64,000 nt of DNA from Sulfurimonadaceae bacterium (lineage in GTDB: Bacteria; Campylobacterota; Campylobacteria; Campylobacterales; Sulfurimonadaceae), in assembly GCA_016744905.1 (NCBI GenBank), contig JADGDM010000003.1:48475-112474 (forward strand), in the 5' to 3' direction. Positions 28,923-38,496 of the stretch are shown here, one piece after another (positions within the stretch are counted from its first letter, which is position 1; each line of letters begins with the position of its first letter). The notes beneath the pieces were generated by a model. It did not search any database and was not told the origin of the DNA. It saw nothing but the letters and a program-made list of their open reading frames with translations. The translations under genes and the position numbers were made by a program.

Positions 28923-30302
28923 TTATAAAAGTGAGTCAACAATTTTTCTAGCAGCTTCTCTACCATCATAAGCAGCTGTAACAACTAAGTCAGCCCCTCT
29001 AAAACAGTCACCGCCAGCGAAGATACCTTTGGTTGATGTTTCATGTTTCTCATCAACGATAATTTCGCCCCACTCATTTGTTTCAATACCATTTTCAGCT
29101 AAAAATGCTGGAACTTCAGTATCAAATCCAAGTGCGAGGATGATTATATCAGCATTCGCTTGAAATTCACTTCCGGCAACTTCTTCCATACGTTGACGAC
29201 CATCATCACCTTTGGCACCTAAAACTGTGTTAACAAAATTCAGTGCTACGGCTTTATTGTTATCATCAAGAACAATAGATTTTGGTGAGGTATGAAAAGC
29301 AAAATCAACACCCTCTTCCATCGCATTTTTATACTCTTTACGTGAACCTGGCATATTCATCTCATCGCGACGATAGTGACATGTTACAGATTTAGCACCT
29401 TCACGTTTAGCAGTACGAAGACAATCCATCGCTGTATCCCCACCACCAATAACGAGAACATTCATATCTTTAAAATCGAACTCTTTTTCATAGTCCAATC
29501 CAAAGTTTTTTCTCTGAATCGCAGTTAAATAGTCCATTGATTTATATACATTAGAAGCATGCTCACCATCAAGATGTGCCGTTTTACCTTTAGTTGCACC
29601 AATACCGATAAACATTGCATCATGGGCATCAGCAATCTCTTCAAAAGAGATATCTTTACCTACTTCAGTATTAGGAACCAATGTCATACCTGCTTCTAAA
29701 AGAAGGTTAACACGACGTTCAACAATCTTTTTATCCAGTTTAAAGTTTGGAATACCATAAGTTAAAAGACCACCCGCTCTATCAGCGCGCTCATACATAG
29801 TGACGGCTATTCCAGAACGTAAAAGATAAGTTGCTGTTGAAAGTCCAGCAGGTCCAGAACCAATAATCGCTACTTTTTTATCCGTAGTAATACCTGGGAA
29901 GTCAGGCTTCATCCCTTGTTTAAAACCTTCTTCATTAATAAAAGTTTCAATACTACCAATAGTAATTGCTCCATGACCATCATTTAAAGTACAATCACCC
30001 TCACAAAGTCTATCATGAGGACAAACACGACCCATAACTTCAGGAAATGGTGAAGGTTCATTTGAAAGTTTAAATGCCAGTGAGAGGTCTTTTTCTGCTA
30101 CTGATTTTAACCATTGTGGAATATAATTTTGCAGTGGACACTTTGTTAAACAAAATGGATCTCCACACTGAATACATCTGTCACTTTGAGTTGATGCATC
30201 ATCTTTTTCAAAAATGTCGTAAATTTCACTAAAGTCTTTAACACGCTCGACTACAAGACGTTTCTCAGGGTCAATACGTTCTGTTGTTAAAAATTCTCTC
30301 AT
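28923..30302 (-). CDS. gltD: Glutamate synthase small subunit
   Basis: This 459-residue protein has the N-terminal cysteine clusters of the GltD/PreA-like module (CIQCGDPFCLTKCPLQNYI and CPHDRLCEGDC), then FAD binding (IIGSGPAGLSTATYL) and a second nucleotide site (VLVIGGGDTAMDCLRTA). It passes electrons from NAD(P)H to the large subunit so that glutamine plus 2-oxoglutarate yields two glutamates. It starts one base after the gltB stop. Confidence 0.96.
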   Translation of the reverse strand: MREFLTTERIDPEKRLVVERVKDFSEIYDIFEKDDASTQSDRCIQCGDPFCLTKCPLQNYIPQWLKSVAEKDLSLAFKLSNEPSPFPEVMGRVCPHDRLCEGDCTLNDGHGAITIGSIETFINEEGFKQGMKPDFPGITTDKKVAIIGSGPAGLSTATYLLRSGIAVTMYERADRAGGLLTYGIPNFKLDKKIVERRVNLLLEAGMTLVPNTEVGKDISFEEIADAHDAMFIGIGATKGKTAHLDGEHASNVYKSMDYLTAIQRKNFGLDYEKEFDFKDMNVLVIGGGDTAMDCLRTAKREGAKSVTCHYRRDEMNMPGSRKEYKNAMEEGVDFAFHTSPKSIVLDDNNKAVALNFVNTVLGAKGDDGRQRMEEVAGSEFQANADIIILALGFDTEVPAFLAENGIETNEWGEIIVDEKHETSTKGIFAGGDCFRGADLVVTAAYDGREAARKIVDSLL

Positions 30303-30303
30303 G

Positions 30304-33300
30304 CTAGTCCCCTTTTTCCAAGTTCAATGGTAATTTAGTTAAGTTTTTAGGTCTTACTAACCAGAAGTTTCTAATCTCAACTCTAAAGTTTTCAATCAAC
30401 TCTTCTGCCTTTTTACTGTGTGTGTCACGTGCATAGTTTTTCAACAGTTTTTTCAAGTAGTGACGTGCTTCGTCACCCTCGTCTGTATCAATTCTAACTG
30501 CTTCAACCAGTTCTCTATTTACATTTTCAACAAACATATGATCTGCGTCATAAACAAAGGCGATACCGCCTGTCATTCCTGCACCAAAATTGATACCTGT
30601 ACGACCAAGAATAACAACAATACCACCAGTCATATACTCACAAGCATTATCACCAGTGCCTTCAACAACGGCCAGCGCGCCAGAGTTACGAACCGCAAAA
30701 CGTTCACCTACTGATCCAGAGATAAATAGTGTTCCTTTAGAAGCTCCATACAGACAAGTATTACCACCTGCTGCAAACTCTTCACCTTGGTTTTTAGAAG
30801 TGATAACTATCTTACCACCATGCATACCTTTACCGATGTAATCATTGGCTACACCATCAAGAGTAATATTAACACCAGAAATTAAAAATGCACCCAATGC
30901 TTGACCAGCGACACCTTTAAGTTGAATATCAATTGTTTTATCATTCAGACCTACATCACCATAGAACTGAGCAATCTCACCAGATACACGTGCACCAAAA
31001 CTTCTATGAAGGTTGGTAATTTCACGCTTGATTAAGATTGGATGTTCAGGATGTTTAATTGCAGACATCGCTTCAGCAAGAACATCAACTTCAAAGGCAT
31101 TATCATCAAATGGATCATTATGTTTTTGTTGGTGTGTATCTACGCCCTTTTCTTTATGTAAAATCGAACTAAAATCAAATTTTTGAGCAAATGGATCGTT
31201 GACTACTTTTAAGTTTTCACTTTTACCAATCATCTCTTCCATCGTTCTAAACCCAAGGGTTGCCATAATAGTACGCACATCTTCAGCCATCATTGTAAAA
31301 TAGTTTACAACTTGATCAACATGACCTTTGAAAAATTCTTCACGTAGTTTTTCATTTTGTGTTGCAATTCCCACTGAACATTTATTGACATGACAGATAC
31401 GAAGCATTTTACAGCCAACAATGGTTAAAACACCCGTACCAAATGCGTAAGACTCAGCACCAAGAAGCGCTGCTTTTACAACATCAAGACCAGTTTTTAA
31501 ACCACCATCTGTTTGGAGTTCAACTGTACCACGAAGACTGTTAGCCTTAAGTGCATTATGCGCTTCAGTTAGACCAATTTCCCAAGGATTACCTGCAAAT
31601 TTAAGTGAAGTAAGAGGCGCTGCCCCTGTTCCACCATCACCACCAGAGATGATAATTTTATCTGCGTAGGCTTTAGCCACACCGGCTGCAATTGTTCCCA
31701 CACCCGCAGTTGATACCAGTTTTACGGCAACACGTGCGGCAGGATTAACCTGCTTCATGTCAAAGATTAGCTGCGCTAAATCTTCAATAGAGTAGATATC
31801 ATGATGTGGTGGTGGTGAAATCAGTGTCACACCTGGAACTGTATTTCTAAGTCTTGCGATTAGATCAGTGACCTTATGACCTGGTAGTTGTCCACCCTCA
31901 CCTGGTTTAGCACCTTGAGCTACTTTAATTTGAAGCTCTTCTGCAGAACGTAAGTACGCTGGAGTGACTCCAAAACGACCACTGGCGATCTGTTTAATCT
32001 TAGAGTTTTTCTCTGTTCCAAAGCGCGCTGGATCTTCTCCACCCTCACCTGAATTCGATTGACCCCCAAGTCTGTTCATAGCGATGGCAATAGTTTCATG
32101 TGCTTCTGGAGAGATAGAACCTAAACTCATAGCTGCTGATGCAAAACGTTTAAAGATTTTAGAAGCAGGTTCTACTTCATCAATACTGATACTTTTTCGC
32201 TCATCCGTAAACTCAAAAAAGTCACGAATAAATTTCAATCCGCGATTATTGACGATGTCACGAAGTTTATTAAAGTCTGATTGTTTACCAGATTTTGCCG
32301 CATCATGAATAGCATGAATAGTCTCTGGACCAAAATCGTGGTACTCTTGATTTGGATAATATTTATAGTAACCACCAATGTTTAGTGGGAAAATAGTTGA
32401 AAAACCATTTTCTGCAAATGCTTTTTTATGTGCCTTCTGAATTCTCTCATCTAAATCATCATAACCAAGACCAGGGATCAGTGAGTGCGAGTCTGTAAAA
32501 CACTCATTAACAATATCTTTAGAAAGACCCATAATGTCAAATAGACCTGAGTTTCTATATGATGCAATCGTTGCAATACCCATTTTAGACATAATCTTTA
32601 AAAGACCTGCATTCAATGATGAGTGTACAGATTTAATGGCTTCTCCACAACTCATTTGTAATACATTTGACGTATCAACCATATTTACTGTTGTTGCGAA
32701 CAGTAAATGAGGATGGATAGCATTCACCCCATAAGCAAGGAGAGTTGCACTTGCATGAGAATCATGAACCTCAGAAGTAGAAGCAACGATTGAGACAAGA
32801 TGTCTTACGTTCTCTTCAAGAAGTACACGACTCAGGCGACCTACAACAAGCAACATAGGGATAATACGATTCTCTTTTGAAAACTCTTTATCATCTAAAA
32901 TTACAATACGTACACCATCATTTTTAACTGCTTCAACAATAGACTTAACCAGCTTTTCTAAAGAAGCTTTTAAATCATTTTGATAGGTTGTTGCAAAAGT
33001 TTGATTTTTATAAAATGCTTGAAAACGTGCATTCCCCTCTTCTCCAAATGATTTAAGAACAGAAAGTTTCTCATAGGTAATAATAGGAGAAATTGCTTTT
33101 AGTCTGTGTGCATGTTCAGGGATTTCATCTAAAATATTATGTACTTCACCAAAACCCGTGTTTAAGCTCATAACCACTTTTTCACGAATTGGATCGATTG
33201 GTGGGTTTGTTACTTGTGCAAATTTTTGTTTGAAGTAGTCAGAAAAGTTACGTTGTTTAGATGAAAATGCTGCTAAAGGCGTATCATCACCCATAGAACC

Positions 33301-34743
33301 AACTGCTTCTTTACCATCTTTAATCATCGGCTCAATTACTTGCTCAACAATCTCTTGAGTGATATTAAAATAACGTTGTGCATTGACCAAGTTAGTCGTA
33401 TCTATTTCACATCTTGCTGTGTACTGATCTTCAACATGTTCTTGAAGATACACCATGTGCTCATTTAACCACTTCATGTAAGGGTTGGCTGATTTTAGAT
33501 AATCATTAATATTTTTATCTTTAAGAACCTTACCATGTTTAAGATCCAGTCCAATCATTTCACCTGATTGTAAACGACCACGTTCCTTAATATCTTCTTC
33601 TGCAATATCAACAACGCCATACTCACTTGCAATAAGAAGTGTGTCATCATTGGTAATAATATATTTAGAAGGACGAAGACCATTTCTATCAAGAACACAA
33701 CCGATATAACGGCCATCTGTTAATGAAAATGCCGCTGGGCCATCCCATGCTTCAAATACTGTTGAATAATACTCATAAAAAGCACGAAGTTCAGGATCCA
33801 TATGTGGTGCATTTTGCCAAGGTGCTGGAATGACGGAGCGCGCTGCTTTAAAGAAATCCATACCATTGGCAATTAAGAATTCAAAAAAGTTATCCGCACT
33901 TGCACTATCTGATGAACCTACTTGTAAGATAGGAAGGATACGTGAAATCTCTTCATCTGTAAAGACTTCTGATTTAATAGATTCTGATTTAATTTCTACA
34001 TTGAAACGATTGGCTTCAACTGAATTAATCTCACCATTATGCGCAACAGCTCTAAAAGGTTGAGCCAGACGCCATTGCGGCAATGTATTCGTTGAGAAAC
34101 GTTGGTGAAATAGTGCAAATGAAATTTTAAAATGATCATCTTGAAAATCTTTATAAAACTCTTTAATATGCGTTGGCATAACAAGACCTTTATAAGAGAT
34201 TGTGCGTGAAGAAAATGATGGAATATAAAAATCTTTATCATCAAGAAGCTGATGTTCCGTCTCTTTTCTGCTTAAATACAATAGTGCTTCAAAGCGTTGG
34301 CGACCCATAATTGAGTTCGGCGTTACAAATACATGAATAATGTATGGAAGTGTCTCTAAAGCTTGCTCCCCGAGTGCAGCTTTATCAACATCAACATCTC
34401 TTTTAAGAACAACTTTTAGGTCATTGTTAATACATACTTCTTCAAAGATATCAAGATGCTTTTTGTCTTTTGTAAAAACAACTGCTACTGCGTAAGCTTC
34501 TGGAAGTTCAACTCCATTTTCTAAAGCAGTATGACGCATAAACTCGTCTGGCATAGACAAAAGTAGTCCAGATCCATCACCAGTTTTTCCATCAGCAGCA
34601 ACTGCCCCACGGTGCATCATACGTTCTAATGCCGTTACAGCATTATTTAAATTATCACGAGAAGCTATGTTTTTAATGTTTGCAATGAGTCCAAAACCAC
34701 AATTATCTTTAAATGATCTTAGTAAATCAGCGTGTTCCATCAT
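30304..34743 (-). CDS. gltB: Glutamate synthase large subunit
   Basis: This 1479-residue enzyme begins with a short propeptide that would be removed to expose Cys15 (NCGFGLIAN), the class II amidotransferase nucleophile. The central domain, the FMN/2-oxoglutarate synthase domain (GEGGEDPARFG; SGGDGGTGAAPL; 3Fe-4S cysteines in GCKMLRICHVNKCSVG) and the C-terminal beta-helix GXGXG domain (GGNTCLYGASKGTLFISG) follow in order. Together with GltD it forms the main ammonium-assimilating step beside glutamine synthetase. It heads a long minus-strand operon, and a 168-base divergent region separates it from recO. Confidence 0.97.
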   Translation of the reverse strand: MMEHADLLRSFKDNCGFGLIANIKNIASRDNLNNAVTALERMMHRGAVAADGKTGDGSGLLLSMPDEFMRHTALENGVELPEAYAVAVVFTKDKKHLDIFEEVCINNDLKVVLKRDVDVDKAALGEQALETLPYIIHVFVTPNSIMGRQRFEALLYLSRKETEHQLLDDKDFYIPSFSSRTISYKGLVMPTHIKEFYKDFQDDHFKISFALFHQRFSTNTLPQWRLAQPFRAVAHNGEINSVEANRFNVEIKSESIKSEVFTDEEISRILPILQVGSSDSASADNFFEFLIANGMDFFKAARSVIPAPWQNAPHMDPELRAFYEYYSTVFEAWDGPAAFSLTDGRYIGCVLDRNGLRPSKYIITNDDTLLIASEYGVVDIAEEDIKERGRLQSGEMIGLDLKHGKVLKDKNINDYLKSANPYMKWLNEHMVYLQEHVEDQYTARCEIDTTNLVNAQRYFNITQEIVEQVIEPMIKDGKEAVGSMGDDTPLAAFSSKQRNFSDYFKQKFAQVTNPPIDPIREKVVMSLNTGFGEVHNILDEIPEHAHRLKAISPIITYEKLSVLKSFGEEGNARFQAFYKNQTFATTYQNDLKASLEKLVKSIVEAVKNDGVRIVILDDKEFSKENRIIPMLLVVGRLSRVLLEENVRHLVSIVASTSEVHDSHASATLLAYGVNAIHPHLLFATTVNMVDTSNVLQMSCGEAIKSVHSSLNAGLLKIMSKMGIATIASYRNSGLFDIMGLSKDIVNECFTDSHSLIPGLGYDDLDERIQKAHKKAFAENGFSTIFPLNIGGYYKYYPNQEYHDFGPETIHAIHDAAKSGKQSDFNKLRDIVNNRGLKFIRDFFEFTDERKSISIDEVEPASKIFKRFASAAMSLGSISPEAHETIAIAMNRLGGQSNSGEGGEDPARFGTEKNSKIKQIASGRFGVTPAYLRSAEELQIKVAQGAKPGEGGQLPGHKVTDLIARLRNTVPGVTLISPPPHHDIYSIEDLAQLIFDMKQVNPAARVAVKLVSTAGVGTIAAGVAKAYADKIIISGGDGGTGAAPLTSLKFAGNPWEIGLTEAHNALKANSLRGTVELQTDGGLKTGLDVVKAALLGAESYAFGTGVLTIVGCKMLRICHVNKCSVGIATQNEKLREEFFKGHVDQVVNYFTMMAEDVRTIMATLGFRTMEEMIGKSENLKVVNDPFAQKFDFSSILHKEKGVDTHQQKHNDPFDDNAFEVDVLAEAMSAIKHPEHPILIKREITNLHRSFGARVSGEIAQFYGDVGLNDKTIDIQLKGVAGQALGAFLISGVNITLDGVANDYIGKGMHGGKIVITSKNQGEEFAAGGNTCLYGASKGTLFISGSVGERFAVRNSGALAVVEGTGDNACEYMTGGIVVILGRTGINFGAGMTGGIAFVYDADHMFVENVNRELVEAVRIDTDEGDEARHYLKKLLKNYARDTHSKKAEELIENFRVEIRNFWLVRPKNLTKLPLNLEKGD

Positions 34744-34911
34744 ATATTTCAGCCTTTTTTTAAAATTTAATCTATTTTTAATAAAACTTAGTTTATTTAG
34801 AAATTAAGTCTTTTATTGTATCTTTTTAATGCTAAATATTTGATTTACTTGGTACAATTTGATTAGAAGAATTTCTAAAATGGGAAATTTCGAAGCAGTA
34901 GAAAGTGGAAA

Positions 34912-35529
34912 ATGCAAGGTTTTATTATCTCCGTAAATCGGGTAAAAGACGAAGATTTAATAGTCACTATAATATCAAAAGATAGCTTAGAGACACTATA
35001 CCGTTTTTACGGAGCGCGCCATGGTAGTATCAATATTGGCTTCAAAATAGACTATGAGACTGAAAGCTCTGCAAAGTCCTCAATATCACGTCTTAAAGAC
35101 GTTCTTCATGTGGGTTTTAAATGGATCCATGATCGTCATCGTTTACGTATTTGGCAAGATTTTATTAAACTTTTTCATCCCCATCTTAAAGGTTCTGAAG
35201 AGCTAGAACCCTTCTATTTCGAACTTTTAGATATTGCTTCACGACGATGGGAAAGCCAAAACCCAAAACGTGTTGCTATTGAGTCTTATGTGCAACTTTT
35301 AGAGTATGAAGGACGTTTACATAAAGAACTGATCTGTTTTTTTTGCGAGAAACCTATTATCGATGATATTTCACTAATTCGTGCTTTTTTACCAACACAT
35401 CATGAATGTTCTCATACATTAAGTGTCACTAAAAGCTCACTGAATGAACTTTTTAACAATTACTCAACTATCTTCTTTTCAGATAAAGAAATTGATCGTT
35501 TATGGCATGTTTTAAACGAGGGCTTATAA
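34912..35529 (+). CDS. recO: DNA repair protein RecO (short Campylobacterota type)
   Basis: This 205-residue protein begins with an OB-fold-like strand region (MQGFIISVNRVKDEDLIVTI), continues in helices and has a CxxC pair CFFCEKPI near residue 145 where RecO proteins bind zinc. RecO anneals SSB-coated strands and loads RecA with RecR. Divergence from E. coli RecO is high, which is usual in this phylum; the assignment rests on overall layout and the CxxC knuckle. It precedes the aldolase-like gene by 21 bases. Confidence 0.72.
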   Translation: MQGFIISVNRVKDEDLIVTIISKDSLETLYRFYGARHGSINIGFKIDYETESSAKSSISRLKDVLHVGFKWIHDRHRLRIWQDFIKLFHPHLKGSEELEPFYFELLDIASRRWESQNPKRVAIESYVQLLEYEGRLHKELICFFCEKPIIDDISLIRAFLPTHHECSHTLSVTKSSLNELFNNYSTIFFSDKEIDRLWHVLNEGL

Positions 35530-35550
35530 AAGTTCAACTACAATTTTTTC

Positions 35551-36147
35551 ATGAATGTACAAAAATTAAAAGATTCACTCTCTAATATCTCACTATCTAT
35601 GTTTAGAAAAGACTTCTTTGGTATCTACCATGGATCTATTTCGGCAAAAGTATCTACGAACAAATTTATCATCAATAGTAGTGATTCTGTTTTTGATAAT
35701 ATCGAAGCAGAGCAAGCCCTTATTGAGCTCTATTTTAGTAAAGATTACCGATGGAAAAATGCCAGTATAGATGCTGAAATTCATCTTAGTATCTATAAGA
35801 AATTCTCTGATGCAAAATATATCACCTTTACTATGCCACCATTTACAACCGCTTATTCACTCAATCACAGTCTGATTATTCCCAAAGACTACTTTGGTGA
35901 TCAAGAGTTGGGACATATTAAAGTGTATGATCCAAAAAATTTCGATGATTGGTATGACAGAGCAGATACAGAAATCATAAACTATTTTGCTAAAAATGAG
36001 ACGAATTTAATTGTAGTCAAGGGGTATGGTGTTTATGCTTTTAATCGAGATCTCTATGCCATGTCTAAACAACTTGCTATCTTAGAAAAAAGCTGTCGTT
36101 TATTGATGCTCGATGGAGCATCAGGAAAACTCGACTTAGACTTTTAG
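35551..36147 (+). CDS. Degenerate class II aldolase/adducin-like protein
   Basis: This 198-residue protein resembles the class II aldolase/adducin fold: YHGSISAKVSTNKFIINSS at the N-terminus, the central TFTMPPFTTAYSL where enzymes have the HxH metal motif, and the C-terminal VKGYGVYAFNRDLYAMSKQL with the helix that follows. The zinc-binding histidines of active aldolases are replaced (Phe and Met for HxH; Tyr for the third), so catalysis as a metal aldolase is unlikely. It follows recO closely and ends 7 bases from convergent bioA. Function unknown. Confidence 0.65.
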   Translation: MNVQKLKDSLSNISLSMFRKDFFGIYHGSISAKVSTNKFIINSSDSVFDNIEAEQALIELYFSKDYRWKNASIDAEIHLSIYKKFSDAKYITFTMPPFTTAYSLNHSLIIPKDYFGDQELGHIKVYDPKNFDDWYDRADTEIINYFAKNETNLIVVKGYGVYAFNRDLYAMSKQLAILEKSCRLLMLDGASGKLDLDF

Positions 36148-36154
36148 TACATAT

Positions 36155-37450
36155 TTACAATGTCATTATAGCCTCATAAGCCACATCCATCATCTTATCT
36201 ATCTCTTCATACGTAATAGTATAAGGAGACATAAAATAGATAACTGGCCCCAATGGACGGAGTAAAACCCCATTTTTAAGTGCATATTGATAAACTTTTA
36301 GCCCTATTCTCTCACTAGAGTCATATCCTTGAAGATCCAGCGCGCTGATCATTCCACATTGACGGATATTTCCTACATTTTTAAGACTTCTAAAACGATC
36401 CAATTTTTTTAACATATAGGCACTTTTTTTCTCATTCTCTTCAATGATATTATCATTTTCAAAGATATCAAGTGTGGCATTGGCTGCCGCACATGCTAAG
36501 GCATTACCCGTATAACTATGAGAATCTAAAAATGATTTTTGTTGCGAATAATCACAGTAAAAAGCCCCATATATTTTGTTCGTTGTAAGGACTACTGAGA
36601 GTGGTAAATATCCACCTGTTAAAGCTTTTGAGAGACATAAGTAGTCAGGTGTGATATCTGCTTGCTCGACAGCAAACATCGTTCCTGTTCGACCAAATCC
36701 AACCATAATCTCATCCGCGATAAGATGAATATCATACTTGTCACACAACTCTCTAGCGCGCTTCAAATAGTGGGGGTCATACATATGCATCGACCCAGCT
36801 CCTTGAATCAATGGTTCAACAATAAAGGCTGAGATTTCATGAGCGCGCTCAATTAATATTTTTTCTAACTCTAACGCTGCTTCATCAGCGGCTGCAATAC
36901 TTTGATCTTTAGGCACCATTGTTTGGATACTTTCTAAAAGAAGGGGGCCATAGGTCTCTTTATAGATCTCAACATCACCCACTGCCAGCGCACCCATCGT
37001 CTCACCGTGGTAAGAGTTTTTAAGTGAAAGAAAAATTGGCTTCTCTTTACCAATGTTTCTGTTATAGTGATAACTCATTTTCAGCGCAATCTCTACCGCA
37101 CTAGAGCCATTATCTGCATAAAAACATTTATCTAAACCCTCCGGTGTCATTTCAACAAGGCGCTCTGAGAGTCTAACGATAGGTTCTTGTGTAAAACCCG
37201 CCATAATAACATGCTCTAGTGTATCGAGTTGATCTTTTATTTTTTCATTGATATAGGGATTGGTATGTCCAAAGATATTGACCCACCAAGAGCTGATGGC
37301 ATCGATATATTTATTGCCATCAAAGTCTTCAAGATAGACACCGTATCCTTTTTTAATAGGAATCATAGGAAGAAACTCGTGATCTTTCATCTGTGTACAG
37401 GGGTGCCAAATAATATCTAGGTCACGTTGCTTAATACTTTCATTTGTCAT
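36155..37450 (-). CDS. bioA: Adenosylmethionine-8-amino-7-oxononanoate aminotransferase
   Basis: This 431-residue PLP aminotransferase of class III has the BioA hallmarks: IWHPCTQMKDHE near the N-terminus, ISSWWVNIFGHTNP, DNGSSAVEIALKM (cofactor phosphate), NSYHGETMGAL and LCLSKALTGGYLPLS with the PLP lysine. It converts KAPA to DAPA using SAM as amino donor in biotin synthesis. It begins three bases after the ABM-domain gene, so they share a promoter upstream of 37741. Confidence 0.95.
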   Translation of the reverse strand: MTNESIKQRDLDIIWHPCTQMKDHEFLPMIPIKKGYGVYLEDFDGNKYIDAISSWWVNIFGHTNPYINEKIKDQLDTLEHVIMAGFTQEPIVRLSERLVEMTPEGLDKCFYADNGSSAVEIALKMSYHYNRNIGKEKPIFLSLKNSYHGETMGALAVGDVEIYKETYGPLLLESIQTMVPKDQSIAAADEAALELEKILIERAHEISAFIVEPLIQGAGSMHMYDPHYLKRARELCDKYDIHLIADEIMVGFGRTGTMFAVEQADITPDYLCLSKALTGGYLPLSVVLTTNKIYGAFYCDYSQQKSFLDSHSYTGNALACAAANATLDIFENDNIIEENEKKSAYMLKKLDRFRSLKNVGNIRQCGMISALDLQGYDSSERIGLKVYQYALKNGVLLRPLGPVIYFMSPYTITYEEIDKMMDVAYEAIMTL

Positions 37451-37453
37451 TTT

Positions 37454-37741
37454 CTATCCTAATACAGTTAATTCGTTGGTATATTTTTCTAAACAGTATG
37501 GCGCATAACTTGATTTATAAATAGCGTAGTGTTCAGAGGCTTTATGTCCATCTAGTGCCCGATCATCTCTCCACGTCTCGATAGCCATGAACTTTTCAAG
37601 GCGATTTTCGTACTGTACTATTTCATAAAAAAGACAGCCATCTTCAGCCTTGGAGGGGATAACCATAGCAGAAAGAAGTTCTTTCATTTTTTCAATTCCA
37701 TCTGGTTTTGCAATAAATGTTACACGTTTGGTTATCGTCAT
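37454..37741 (-). CDS. ABM-domain (antibiotic biosynthesis monooxygenase-like) protein
   Basis: This 95-residue protein is a single dimeric alpha-beta barrel domain. It has KRVTFIAKPDGIEKMKELLS at the start, GCLFYEIVQ in the middle and ETWRDDRALDGHKASEHY, the typical ABM/YgiN-like pattern. Such proteins are quinol or heme monooxygenases, or non-enzymatic. The gene forms a two-gene unit with bioA, and ribosome binding is by AGAG shortly before ATG 37741. The substrate is not predictable. Confidence 0.8.
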   Translation of the reverse strand: MTITKRVTFIAKPDGIEKMKELLSAMVIPSKAEDGCLFYEIVQYENRLEKFMAIETWRDDRALDGHKASEHYAIYKSSYAPYCLEKYTNELTVLG

Positions 37742-37758
37742 AGTTACTCTTTTTTGAA

Positions 37759-37764
37759 ATTATA
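37759..37764 (-). promoter_or_regulatory. Probable -10 box of the ABM-bioA operon
   Basis: On the minus strand a consensus TATAAT lies 17 bases upstream of the ABM gene start in a T- and A-rich region. It leaves a very short leader. No -35 element is apparent. Confidence 0.4.
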
Positions 37765-37822
37765 TCTTTTAAATATAGAAGTTCAAGTAAGAGACTCTTT
37801 TTAACCTTAATTATTCAATATT

Positions 37823-38296
37823 TTATTCATTTCTAAAGTTTACTACTCTTCCTGGCGCGCCAGAGCTACCAGTAGAGGTGTGACAACTGTTACAGTCTAA
37901 CTGATTGGCACTGTGACTCGCCGAATTTACTACGTCACCCGAAGCATCTAATACTTCAGCGGTAAAACCTTCGGAGAGGACGGCAGACTTAGAGTGTGCA
38001 TTACCATCACCATTACCTACAGTTAAATACTTTGTTGTAGAGTTTAATACTAAACGAAGTGTGTGCCCTAAAGCTATCTGCGCTGCTTCGTTATTCCCAG
38101 CACTAAGACTTTTAAAAATAGATCCAGCTGCATAAAGACGGACTTCAGAACCATTAGAGCCATGACAAGAAGAACACGTTTCACCTTGATGGTGAATTTC
38201 AATATTTACCCCATCAACTACTTCTATTGGGTTCTCTTCATCACAGCCCACAAAAACCACAGACAACATTACCAAAGGCAATAAGAATTTTTTCAT
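37823..38296 (-). CDS. Diheme c-type cytochrome-like lipoprotein
   Basis: This 157-residue protein has a hydrophobic signal ending in the lipobox-like VVFVGC (Cys18) and two CxxCH heme motifs, CSSCHGSNG (about residue 37) and CNSCHTSTG (about 135). The region between has no motif I recognise. It is probably a membrane-anchored periplasmic electron carrier or heme-binding protein matured by CcsBA. It has a strong ribosome site (GGAG, 5 bases before ATG) and stands alone between the ABM-bioA unit and the division operon. The redox partner is unknown. Confidence 0.75.
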   Translation of the reverse strand: MKKFLLPLVMLSVVFVGCDEENPIEVVDGVNIEIHHQGETCSSCHGSNGSEVRLYAAGSIFKSLSAGNNEAAQIALGHTLRLVLNSTTKYLTVGNGDGNAHSKSAVLSEGFTAEVLDASGDVVNSASHSANQLDCNSCHTSTGSSGAPGRVVNFRNE

Positions 38297-38496
38297 TTAA
38301 TCTCCATTTTAGTATCTTAATAAGTAGCTATTATTACGTAAAAGGGTGTAGAAAAAATTTAGAATTCTATAAATGCACTTTATTTATTTAAATATAGAGA
38401 CATTTACTGATAAATTGTTATCAAATATGAAAATTTCATCCGCTTCAAAGCGAAGTAAAACTAAAATAAGAGAATTTTATTTTAAGGTTCTATTAG

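Noticed and set aside
30418..30841. Plus-strand open frames opposite gltB
   Set aside because: They are antisense to conserved GltB sequence and show biased shadow composition; no ribosome site.
37855..37860. GGCGCGCC as an isolated restriction site or insertion-element end
   Set aside because: It is one of 36 dispersed GCGCGC sites with no flanking repeats or transposase gene.
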